DNA of 64,000 nucleotides, taken from positions 37,469,325-37,533,324 of the forward strand of contig QCXZ01000064.1 of NCBI GenBank assembly GCA_025024175.1, in the 5' to 3' direction. Shown here one piece after another: positions 1 through 10,775 of this stretch. The first letter of the stretch is position 1, and each line of letters opens with the position of its first letter. The stretch is from Rhyzopertha dominica. Its lineage: Eukaryota > Arthropoda > Insecta > Coleoptera > Bostrichidae. Made by a program: the position numbers and the translations under genes. The notes under the pieces were generated by a model. That model saw only the letters and a program-made list of their open reading frames with translations. It made no database searches and was not told the origin of the DNA.

Positions 1-3000
1 AATTTGCCACCTCTCAGGAAAGTGAACACAACTATTGATTTGACAGATACTTATCATCTGTCGATTGCAAAATTATTTGATGTGGATATGAATATGAAAA
101 AGCTTGCGGGGGGTGTATTTTCAACATATGCTGTAGTGCTTTGTAAGATAATTAACTTTATAAGCTTGGAGAAATTTCAGATTTTGGAGCTGCGGTGTGA
201 CACGGTTTCGTTTAACTTTTAGGTTATGCATCGTAATTGTGAGGTTATGACTACAGTGAACCTATTAAATTGAAGTGTGTGGAACTAAAAGATTAAAAAT
301 TGCCTGCCGCNATGGTAAAATTCGCAGTTTGGAATTAGGTTCTATACTAGGTAAGTGGCAATGGTTTAGCTCCACCACCGGGTATTTCACGGAGGAGTTT
401 CCTAGGTTAAAAAANAGAAGTACAAACATTAAAATGACTGCGTACGCTTTCAAACTTACTGAGAATAATCACATTTATAAAGCCATATCTGTGACAGTTA
501 CGAAATTGGGTTATGACGGAGGTAGTAGGTTGTTGTTATTACTTACCTTTGAAATAGAAATAGAGCCGTAAATTGTTAGAAAATCTTTATAAAACCATAA
601 ATTTCTTAGCTATAACTTTATCCGCAACCTTCAGTACAGTATATGACAGTTGACACTATATTGTGCTTATCGTAGCTCGGCAGCATTTACAAAAAGGCGG
701 CACAAAGGATTCAGAAACCAACGCCGCCTGCGTTTTATGAATCATTTACAGAAACTCTGTATAACATATTATTCAGTAACTCTCTATTCATACCTATTAC
801 GCTTTGTGAAAACCGCAACCATGAGGTGGTTATCGCTATCCATTTTTGTATTATTTACGGCAGGTTTGATATAAACCTGTTAGGTAAAAATTGTACTGGA
901 ACCCTTACTATTTCTGGACAATAACAAACTTAAAAATCATTTGAGGGTTGGAATGCACGAATCATCAAGTACATCGCAAAATTGTTTCTAGCATCCAAAT
1001 TGGAACTTGCAACCTATTATTCCAGCCAAGATGGCCAGTCTGAATTCAATTAGGTCAGTACAACGGATGGGCAGCAATATATCTCCGTATCCTCCTTGTA
1101 ACGGGTCCCAACATCGGCTTGGATGTAGGGTGCCGAGTTGCCCGACCAATCAGATGGGCCTTTGTCCGTATAAAGGTGCAGTCCGGATGGAATTTGAAAT
1201 TCGCAATTTGCGTTTAACAGGTGTTATACTTGGCAATTACGGACGAAGTTAAATCATGCAGGGGGAAGCCGCCAACTATGCAGCCACTGCATCGCGCAGC
1301 AAGGGTCAGGGTTGTGAGATACTCTGGTTTACAGCTGAGAAACAGAATGCGTATGGTTGTACTTCTTTCATGACTTAACTGCGTTTCATTTTAATGACGC
1401 AACTGGCACTACAGTTGTCTGCCGCATTCTAACTAATGCAATCAACGCAACTAAAATATTGTCAAATTGTTACAGCTTTCGGTTTTACTGACACTCGCCG
1501 CCGTGAAACACCGGTATTTTTTTTGAATCTGCGGTTATTCTTAGGGTGAGTTTGTTCAAAGTTAAATTTAACTAGAATCAACTATTCCAGATATATCATG
1601 ATTTTTGTGAAAAAACATCAATTTCACCAAATACTTAAAAATATAACTTGGCTTTCACACATTAGCTATTATTCTCCTTGTACCAATTAAAGGCTGTTTA
1701 AAAGTTGTAAGCAGTTTTCTCAATATTCATATCAATGGATTGATTGTGCACCGTGAAAACCACGACAATTCTTACCGCTGTCAAAACGGTTCTGTTACAA
1801 TTTTTCTGTAATTATGTTTTTACCGACGACTTACTATATTTAGTTACTGTTATTTGCTATAGCAAATATGGCAAAATCTGTCAAACGTTATTTTGCAGTA
1901 TAGTAGTTAAATTTTTGATTTCTTTAATATACCAAGACGTCCACGCCAGAGTATCAGAACCGTTAGCGATCTAATTTATTACACAGTTAAAATTCAAAAC
2001 AGTAAAATTTTTTGTTTGCGTTTCTAAGATATAAAATTGCTAGTGCGCCATCAATTTTTATAATCGAATTAACAAAAGTAGTTCTACATTACAGCTACCA
2101 TTTAAATTTTAGTTGATTAATAGTTATTACTGGCAAACTTAAAATTTGTTAATATTACGCGACCGGCAAAAGAATATTGTATTTAATTAGAACGGGAAGA
2201 AAATTTGCAATTTAAGAGCAAAAGTACGTTTCCATGATGAGCATGCCTCTATCCTATTTCTAATTGCAGTGTGTATAGTCTACCAGGCGTTAACGTCATT
2301 ATTTATCGGGATATATGATTCGAAATTTTTCTAACCTATCACATTTGTCACGAATTAAGCGTAAATTAAAAAAAATTGTCACTTGAAGATACTGAATAAG
2401 ACATTTTCATTTCAGTAGTGAGAGACCATTTTGACGCCAGCAGCAATTTCATTAAAACACTTGTCATTGTATCTATGGCATGCCATCAGTCCAAATTTAG
2501 CCGTCCTTAATATGAAATTGGTACAAACTTATAACTTTTAAACGGCTATCGATTGGTATAGAGAAACTTAACTAATGTATGGATAATGGAGTCGTCCACA
2601 TTTGTACAAATAACGTGTATTGACGCAATATACCGAATCTTTACAACTGTTTATGTATCTCACAACAATTGGTTTCATACAACTTTTTTTTGCTTCGTCA
2701 AAATAAATGATTAAAGTTTAAAATTTATTTATTTATTTATTGACATTTTGAAGTAGCCCTGAAAGTCCTGTTTTCATCTTCACACCGGCACCGTAACAAT
2801 TATTATTACTTTGTGCAAATAGCCAGACTGTGCGCTATATCGAAGTATTTTCAGAGCTCTGGAAACAAAATTTGCGTNCCTTGTACCAAACGAGGTGCTT
2901 TTTTAATATAAAGTGTTATCTATATTATATATTTGAACCGTTAGGACTGTGACGGTGTACCGCTTGTTCGAAGAGCCGTCCACACTGTCCTTGTTTATTG

Positions 3001-3477
3001 CGTGCGTACTTGCCAAAGAACCATTAGTGGTTATCGTTAACCTTTTAACCTGGCAACTCTTGTTAGCATTATTTCGTACGCGTGTGGGGTGTGCAATTTT
3101 TTTTGTAAATTTCTATATATAGAAATAAAGAACGTAATAGCTAACAACACTGTCCAACACCTCCAAGGTATGAACAGTAACAATTGATATCAGCTGTTAG
3201 CCACGATTCTGTTCAGTATAAGTTGCTGTAAAACATCGAATTTTTTACAAAGAGATTGAACATTTAAGTGGGCTATTTACACTTAGGAAAATAACAATTA
3301 ACTAGAAGGAGAAGAGGAATACGAAACTAGAAAACGAAGACAAGAGAAAAGAAACAAGGATAAGATTAATAATAATTATCTTTGGAGTTACTGCTATAGG
3401 ATCTGCATGCAAGCTGTCGCTCCCAAATGTTATCAAAAATGAGCAGAAAAATACAATAACCTATATATAATTGCACA
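1..3477. other. AT-rich intergenic DNA, no gene recognised
   Basis: No reading frame here resembles a known protein family, and none has the length or composition of a real exon. A weak inverted pair of about 35 bp (around 1672-1712 and 2524-2562, sharing an ACTTTTAAAC core) suggests an old MITE remnant. A short TTTA run lies near 2724-2742. Nothing else is supported. Confidence 0.5.
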
Positions 3478-3920
3478 ATACGGACTATTAATTCAGTGAG
3501 CACAACTCCAAGTTGGTCGGCCTTTTCTTGACAGCATCCTTGAATTTGATGAATATCGTCCCGTCGTGCGTCCTCACGTTGCTTTATCCAAACATTTTTG
3601 TTACGTTGTTCACAAGCGTCAGTCTGCACCTTGTAAGATCTTCCCGTATTGCGAAACCAGATCCATTGAATGAACTTTTTTTCCATAGTTGAGCTCGCAT
3701 CCAATAGGAAGAAAAACGCACAATGATGGGAAGTGGCTGTTTTTCATTCTTCATGTTCCTTCCAACTGTATGTGATCGCTTGATGTCGTTCAAGTCGAGG
3801 ACGATGCCAAGTTTTTCGACTGCTGCTGTTATTATTATGTTGTCGATGTTTTCACCATTGCTTTTCGACCATTCCAAAAAACCTTAGGTTATTTCTCTTA
3901 GTATATTGCTCAAGTGGATC
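3478..3920 (-). pseudogene. LINE ORF1-like (RNA-binding) protein fragment
   Basis: Read on the minus strand, this begins with a coiled-coil/RRM junction (EQYTKRNNLRFFGM). It continues through a block with ENIDNIIITAAVEKLGI, the DIKRSHTVGR motif, PIIVRFSSYWMRAQLW and IREDLT, and then the THDGTIFIKFKD block. This order is that of L1-like ORF1 proteins found with insect non-LTR retrotransposons: a trimerising coil, an RRM-like domain, then a C-terminal domain. Such proteins coat the LINE RNA and act as nucleic-acid chaperones. A frameshift separates the first block from the second (about 3870), and an in-frame TAA interrupts the frame near 3585. No endonuclease or RT follows on this strand, so it is a truncated dead copy. 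The family call is firm; the LINE clade is not determined. Confidence 0.7.
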
Positions 3921-6187
3921 CATATGAAAGTTCATCTTCAGCATATCAAGCGTGCTCTGCGTACATCCAGAACGTACGGACATGTTACTGTTATTGAATT
4001 TCTTACACTAGTTAGGTTGTCATCAGTGGTCGATAACTCCCACAATAACAGATGAAAGTTATCTTCGCTTTCAGGTTACGGATCAGTACCGGTGTTCTTA
4101 TCTGGATTTAGTAACGACTCTTTACTACAGTTTGTCTGGCATATGCATTATTAGACATTCTCACGTAATTTTACCCCGGTGAAAATCTAATAACCTTGTG
4201 AGTATTACAACTTTGTTTACAAAATTATCCTTGCCTTTTAAATTTTCCAGGAGTATTATGCAGTTGTAAACTAGTAATCATTACAAGAAAAGCAAGTAAA
4301 NATAAAAATAAGTTGTGCTACTCATTAAGTTTGAAAATACAACCTATACTTGTAAACGCTTGATAAAAGACAATCCATTACATAGAGAGTCTAAAGAGGT
4401 CATGCGTACTGTGCACTTTCCAAATTCTACGCACTGTGCCGATTTCGTTTTCGTTTTCCCCATTCTAACTCGAGTTTAAGTATTTGTATAACTGGGTTGC
4501 GAAGTTTTGCGAGGTCACAGGTGGATGTAGAGCAAATAGGAGCGCCGTAATAGGCTTAATGTGTGTTTGAAACTAACAGTTTATCACCATAGGCGTTTAC
4601 ACGTTGCCGGTGAGCCCCTGAAAAGTTTACGTAAAAGTAGGGAAACTCCACTGCAACATATTAACGACGGTGCCCTGGGCAGTATAGACTCGAGGGATGA
4701 GATATGATCTGTAGCAAGTTAAGTGTTAGGTCCTTAAAGGAATTAAGAAGTGGGGTATGTGACATAACTTTGAAGGGGTAGCGAAAAGTGAGAAATCAGA
4801 AGACTGATAAATCACATAAGAGCAGTGTGATGTAAAACTTGTAAGTAAAGCTTACTGGTAGTGGCGTGCTTTATAACACGGTGCAATTCAGTCAAGATTA
4901 AAAAGAGTAATTTCTAAATCGCTGACTAATCTAAGCTGCGTTAGCAGCTACAAAAATAAGACGAGTATGATCTAGAACTTATTACGGTAAAAAAAACGCG
5001 CGGAGGCAGTTTGATTTGAAAAGCGGTGAAAATAGCGAACAAAGCGACCCAAGGTATTTAAGTGTTTTGGAGTGACCATAGAAAAGTGTAGTGAAAATTT
5101 AGTTTGACATCGCCTTAATCAAACTCGTACATGCAATAGTATTTTCATTTTTATCATCTGGCAGACGTTTAGGTACGATCAACATAAATTAGTTATCACA
5201 TGTTTTTCAAAAATTGTAGTAAAACATCCCATCTCATTGAATTTACTGTGGTTACTTCCAATCGCAAGTAGTTCAAGAAATAATCTTCAATCGGACTAGT
5301 TTCAATAGTTCTTCTGGGAAAACTATGGTTGAGAATATTATAAACGCAGTCAACGTGTCACGTTTGTCTTTAAAATCGGCAAATTTTAAAAGTGCACGGC
5401 TATAGAAAGGAGTATAAGTAAGAATTGTATGTGATAGGTATTACTTTGCGACCTAGGTCTGCTGTAGAGTTGGGCGGCCCGGATCCGCAGGTGGATCCGC
5501 ATCTACCGGAGCCCAACAACTGGCGGACCCGGTCCGTCGGACCCGTTCCAAATGGATCCGAAACGATGTGTAAAAAATCACGTTTGGCGCCGATTCTTTA
5601 GTGAAACCAGTGCAGTGGATCCGAAAGGCGTAGACTTAGTTGGGGTTTAGTAATCAGCGTTCAATACTTCTTGATAATTACATTCTACTGCAATTTCATT
5701 TGTTTTTACTTCGGTCACATTACATGTCTACAATTTATACCTAGTATAAAAATTAATCAATGAATAACAATAACGTTCGTACCTACAAACGTGCTAAAGA
5801 TTGCTACGTTTTACTTACTAATTTGAAGAATTATTTCATGTAACGTTTTCCTGTACAGCAGGTATTAGGAGATAATAATGATGTACTGTAATTTAAAAAA
5901 AATCAGTAATGGGGTACTCATGTCTAAACTATTTTATTTCTGAGCCTTCGATTAGTAAATAAAAACTATAAAAATGAGATGAACACAAATATATTTTTGT
6001 AAATTAGCATTTATATCTGAATAAATTTACTTGATATAAAAAAAAACATCCAACTATAAAAACGATCCCAGTTCAGATAAACCTCAGTTAAAACGAAATG
6101 CCCAATGTATTTACAAAAACTGAATTTTTTTAAATTTCATGGCTGTTCTGTNCATTATAATTTTTCGGTTTAGATTTTTTATATGTA
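3921..6187. other. Non-coding stretch with a GGATCCG-rich GC patch
   Basis: No gene is recognised. At about 5465-5630 there is a GC-rich patch in otherwise AT-rich DNA, with repeated GGATCCG/CGGATCC heptamers and GGACCCG variants. It has no coding signature on either strand. The rest is ordinary AT-rich sequence. Confidence 0.45.
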
Positions 6188-6325
<138 letters not shown>

Positions 6326-6654
6326 TCAATTATTGTATCAAGATGGGAAGTATGTCTGCGTAGTATTGGAAATTATGTAGTGTAAGCTGAGGAACGGATA
6401 GCACACTCTGAAACACTTCCTATTGTCACGATTCATTTTATATCTATTTAATTTCGTTGAAACACAATCCATCGATCTCAAATGTTTTCTTTAAACAAAC
6501 CTAACCGGACTTAAAAACGGGAAAGTTTGGATTAAGAGTGAATTATTTGATTATTTCAATACATTGTTCTTTCTTTAAATACTTAGTAAACGTGATAACC
6601 AGAAATTATTGTAATTCCAAAGAATAAAACATTTCTATTCCCCTTATGGGGATT

Positions 6655-7025
6655 ATGTGACTACGTACTTTACCTAATTCAGCTCTTATCTCTGTCAAGC
6701 TAAAACTGCAAATTCAGTTAACTGCAGTTCATTATTGTGTCATATACATACACGTAACGTGAACGAAATTTGTCCACAACTTGGTGGGCCGATTAATTAC
6801 AATCTGCCCTAATACGATTATAATATAGCAAATCTGATTTCGCGGCATGCAGAGTAATTAACCTGTTAATCTTAATTGATAAATACGTCATATCCTCCCA
6901 GGAGAGCGCAATTTGCTTCGTGGCTTACAAGTAATTGATGCACTGTCCGACTGCAGTCAGTTTAACCAGATGGGAATCCATTTCGTGCTTTTGTGGAGGG
7001 AGGAAATTTAATCAATTTATCGTGT
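6655..7025. promoter_or_regulatory. Candidate conserved non-coding element rich in ATTA-type sites
   Basis: This stretch has more even base composition than its flanks and many TAAT/ATTA cores (GATTAATTAC, AGTAATTAACC, CTTAATTGAT, AGTAATTGATG, TTTAATCAATTT), plus CTGCAGTCAG and GGCATGC blocks. Clusters of homeodomain-type core sites with intact non-repetitive sequence between them are typical of developmental enhancers. In an AT-rich genome such sites also arise by chance. There is no open frame of note. This is inference only. Confidence 0.2.
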
Positions 7026-8897
7026 GGCAGCCTTTTTGATATGGTTTATCTATATTTGCTCACTGTTGTCTCACCTTTTAGCAGCAGTATGCAGCAGACG
7101 TTATAAGAGGTTAATTATAGTAAGATTGATGGGTGTATTACTATGGAAATGGTCAAAAGTTGTGATGGAACATCTGTATTTTATTACAACTTTACATTAT
7201 GTCATAACTCTAAAATGAGGTATTGATATAAAACTTTATTTATTCTAAAAAAAAACCAAAACAAGATATATATTGTTATCAGGTAATATTTGTCAGTATG
7301 TATTGCTTTAGATATACAAAACGTTCTTCTTCTACTTGGCCTTTAGCTCGTTTATGCAAATAATTGTTTTTATTACACTGCTTATAGTTTTTATCACGAC
7401 ATAGCTTACTTTTTTTTTATTCGACCCTTCCACAATTAATATGACTCTCACATTGGATAAAATCATTAATACAACTTTCTTTATTTACACACTACTATCG
7501 AAATACACTAAGCTATAGCACTAATAATGCAATTAACCCCTATTCAAAGCACTTCACTTCGCTACAGTCATTGTAAAATACTTTAGAACACCGGAGTCGT
7601 AGTGTTTGCTTGCTTCACCGCTTTTTAAAGCAGCTCGCATTGATTGCGCTTATATACCGACCGACAAATATTCTAGAATTATCCAGAGCCTGCTCTCTAT
7701 CTAGCATGGAAGCTTCGAGAACATACGGGAAGAAGAAACCTTATTCAACTGCACGAGCCTCAGTCTGGTTGTCTAATCCGCTGGCGCTGGTTTTCCCACA
7801 TTATAACATTACTGTACTTTACACGCCGCCCCTTCCCACAAAAGCTTTAGAGAAAACAAGGAAACAACTGCATTTTGTAGAACAAATTAGTCGAACTGTA
7901 CGCGGTTGAAATATTATTTCATAAACTGTTTGCGATCTCAGTATCTAGTTTAGGTTAGTTGTGGAATTTGGGCTATGTATTATTCTCAATGTTCTTCGCT
8001 TAATTTAATTTTCAGCATTTGTTATCATGCTACCGATACACCAACTTCATGAGCAGGCGACACTGTAAACATATTTATACGGTAGGGTAAATCCTTCAGT
8101 ATTTTATTTCAAAGGTGNTAGATGACGCTTATATTAAGGGGGAAATAAAGCCACTATATCTAACAAAGTACCGCAATGCACTTAGTTGGAAAGAAACGGA
8201 TATGTTTTGGAATCAAAGTGACTGCCGGTTGTATGATTTTACGCATCTGATCATGATCGCGTGACATCAAGGATACTATCAATATTACTTTCGCTAACAT
8301 CATTTTCTGATGAATGCGTTTGTAATTTTATCGTCTAACGTGGAGATCTACATCGGTGGCAGTGAGAGCCCGGGATAGTTAAGGTTATTATTATATTGTT
8401 ATGTTAGTGTAAGGAGGTAGGAATTTTGAAGATAGCAAAAATACCTTACTGAAGGTGTGCATTATTCTATTTTCAAATAATTTTGGGTCACCACAATTGG
8501 TCAGAAGGAAAATCTTGAAGCAGTAAGTTTAGCTGAAATGAAAATACCGATCTACAAAGATTATCTCCTCAAATGATTCCACAGCATGAGTTAAATTCAA
8601 CTGCAATCCACGACAAGGACGAAGATTTACAACATAACAAAAATAATTGTAAAGGAAACCGCACACCATTTTCTTAAATGTTAACTTGGTAGTGCACCAA
8701 ATGACGGTAGACACTGAAGAGCAAAAAAGACAAATATTAACTTTTAAATAGCAAAGATAATTTATAAAAAATAAGGGCTTGTCAGGTATAAATTATTTTT
8801 TCGCCTAATATTTCTCAAACTTAATATTGCCTGCATATATATTAAACATACCATGATTTTACCAAAATGCTATTACGTCCATTTCAAAAGTACCAGT
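7026..8897. other. AT-rich stretch, no gene recognised
   Basis: Short frames exist (for example 7610-7909 plus), but none resembles a known family and none has supporting context. No repeat structure longer than about 30 bp was noticed. Confidence 0.45.
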
Positions 8898-8934
8898 AAT
8901 ATTTATTGATTAAAATGGATGTCTATGCTGTGCT

Positions 8935-9014
8935 GTCTACACCTCAACCAACTGCAGACAGATCTATTTTGATGTCATTACAGCTCATCAGTGCAGTTTA
9001 GGTCTAGTGTAGAC
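8935..9014 (-). ncRNA. Hammerhead ribozyme, degenerate copy
   Basis: The minus strand has an intact CTGATGA (8985-8991) and flanking stem I halves (GTGTAGAC/GTCTACAC at the outer ends, ACTGCA/TGCAGT next to the core). The stem II 3' side and the GAAA box have changed: the expected ACAGC-GAAAT reads ACATC-AAAAT. Cleavage activity is probably lost. Comparison with the other copies makes the identification secure. Confidence 0.65.
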
Positions 9015-9320
9015 AGCTCGGCATAGAACTGGTTTTGCTTATATACCAAAGCAATGGTATGATGTAAGTAAGAATTTAGGATGGCAATGGTGACACAGCC
9101 ACCTAGCTGCTTTAACGGGTACTACTTCCTAAAGGAAGTGACCTGTAGCCTGACAAATTGGCATGTAAGTGCATACTTCAATTTGACAGCAGGCCTCCAC
9201 GGTACTTTTTTCTAGCGGGCAAGAACCGACATACATTAAAATGCATGTCTATGCTGTGCTGTCTACACCCACACCAACCAAAGCAATGGTATATAAGCAA
9301 AACCAGTTCTATGCCGTGCT

Positions 9321-9400
9321 GTCTACACTAGACCTAAACTGCACTGATGAGCTGTAATGACAGCGAAATAGATCTATCTGCTGTTGGTTGAGGTGTAGAC
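9321..9400 (+). ncRNA. Type I hammerhead ribozyme, near-complete
   Basis: The core is CTGATGA (9344-9350), a stem II hairpin GCTGT-AATG-ACAGC, then GAAA (9365-9368). Next comes a tiny stem III (U-A and A-U pairs closed by a GATC loop) and the cleavage triplet AUC (9376-9378). Stem I pairs ACTGCA with TGCTGT beside the core (one U-U mismatch) and GTCTACAC with GTGTAGAC distally. All residues needed for hammerhead self-cleavage are present. Predicted cleavage is after 9378. A very short stem III is typical of hammerheads in animal retroelements, where tandem copies often cooperate. Activity is inferred, not shown. Confidence 0.8.
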
Positions 9401-10255
9401 AGCACAGCATAGACATGCATTTTAATGTATGTCGGTTATTGCCCGCTAGCAAAAAGTGCCGTGGGGGCCTGCTGTCAAATTGAAGTATGCAGTTGCATGC
9501 CAATTTGTCAGGCTACAGGTCACTTCCTTTAGGAAGTAGTACCCGTTAAGGCAGCTAAGTGGCTTTGTCGTCATGTCAGTGTAATGCTGACAGATGGCAT
9601 TGCCATCCTAAATTCTTACTTACATCAATATTTATTGATACAATAAATTACATATTTCTGTTTAATTCCAACATTCTGGTTTGTACTAGCACAGAAAGGT
9701 CGTTCGTCATTTCCATAGGACATAATAAGTCGCTCGAGGTTGTGTAGTCCGAATGCACATCTGTTTCTGTCAGTACTATACAAGCCTCTTGCATAGTTCA
9801 AAACGAACTAGTACATTTCATTCTAACGAACTATGTAGATCGTTCAGTGTACACTTCTACATACATTCGTTCGCGAAAATTCGCAAAGTGGTTGCCATAT
9901 TGTGTTACTCAATAAGATATAGTGGCTTTAGGGGGATAGGTCACCGATTAAATAAATTTGTCGAAATGCCTGCCGTTGTCTAATGGAGGGCGTCGTTTTA
10001 GTAGAAATATAAAAAGTGAACTTCCCGCCGTATTTCTAATGATAATAATAATCATTCTGATTCTCGCATCTAGCGCAAAAAAGCCCTTGCAAAATCTTAA
10101 CAGATGGCTGCGATTCTGCACCAACCCAGATATCTAAATTTTACGCCTACTTTAAAGCCACGAACGTTTCTCAGTGAACGCTTGGTGGCAGCATCAACCA
10201 AGAGATGAAAAACAATGTTTTATATCACATCATTGGTGAATCCAAATTAACAAAA

Positions 10256-10772
10256 TCTTTACTGAAGTAATCGGAAATACGAAGGATGAAGCCGTCAGTA
10301 CCATCTAAACGGAACTCTGCGAGCTGGGCGATCTATAAACTGTGAATAGACACCGGCCCAGAGCAGATTCCTAGCNATGGCATCGGAGAAGNTACTCNGT
10401 GAACAGATTAAAATAAAAATCATCTGCNCTGGTCAGTCTACTCCCACCCTANAACTTTTTTCGCCCTGTTGGGGCTCATCAGGCTAGGGTAGAGAGTAGA
10501 TCGACCAAGACAGGCCGTCGCCTATAACCGCGGCGGGCAGACTGATGTAAGCGGGAATGCGAAGGCTGAAATGCCCAATGCCATCTAAATGGAACTCTGT
10601 GAACTAGGAGATCTATAAACTGTGAATAGACACCGGCCCAGTGCAGGTTCCTAGCGATGGCATCGGAGAAGCTACTCCGTGAACAGATGAAAATAAAAAT
10701 CATCTGCCCAGGTCAGTCTACTCTCACCCTACGACTAGTTTCGCCCTGTTGGGGCTCATCAGACAGGAATAG
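10256..10772 (-). mobile_element. Retrozyme-like 280-bp tandem repeat with hammerhead cores
   Basis: Two direct copies are offset by exactly 280 bp: GGAACTCTG at 10311 and 10591, and TCGCCCTGTTGGGG at 10461 and 10741. They share the segments ATCTATAAACTGTGAATAG, GGCATCGGAGAAG and the hairpin CAGATGA...TCATCTG. On the minus strand each copy ends in a hammerhead core, so HHR-to-HHR distance equals the unit length. This is the layout of small retrozymes: non-coding units copied through HHR-processed circular RNA. The left copy has several ambiguous bases and a damaged core; the right copy is well preserved. No protein is encoded and no TSD is obvious. Confidence 0.7.
10453..10482 (-). ncRNA. Hammerhead ribozyme core, damaged copy
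   Basis: CTGATGA (10476-10482) and stem II GCCC-CAACA-GGGC are intact. The following box reads GAAAAAAGTT instead of GAAACTAGTC, so stem III pairing and the cleavage triplet are altered. It is the left partner of the better core 280 bp away. Confidence 0.65.
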
Positions 10773-10775
10773 AGA
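10727..10775 (-). ncRNA. Type I hammerhead ribozyme, well-preserved core
   Basis: Minus-strand order is CTGATGA (10756-10762), stem II GCCC-CAACA-GGGC, GAAAC (10738-10742), UA, then the GTC cleavage triplet (10733-10735). This matches the minimal GAAAC-UA-GUC stem III seen in retrozyme and Penelope hammerheads. The flanks can form stem I: about 10 of 12 positions pair between the 12 nt before CTGATGA and the 12 nt after GTC, with two central mismatches. All core nucleotides are present, so activity is plausible. Confidence 0.82.

Larger units (their letters stand above)
8898..9639. mobile_element. Inverted two-unit hammerhead-ribozyme element with 13-bp TSD
   Basis: The element is bounded by the direct repeat AATATTTATTGAT (8898-8910 and 9627-9639), a 13-bp target-site duplication. 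Between these lie two copies of a roughly 335-bp unit in opposite orientation: an antisense copy (8911 to about 9280) followed by a sense copy (about 9281-9626). The antisense copy starts and ends within the same GTGTAGACAGCACAGCATAG segment, so it holds one full unit plus a partial repeat, as expected of a tandem or circular template. Each unit carries a hammerhead core. No protein is encoded. A TSD of this length points to insertion by a target-primed or similar retroelement mechanism acting in trans, which is inference. Related copies lie at 19.35-19.84 kb and, decayed, at 58.92-59.09 kb. Confidence 0.75.
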
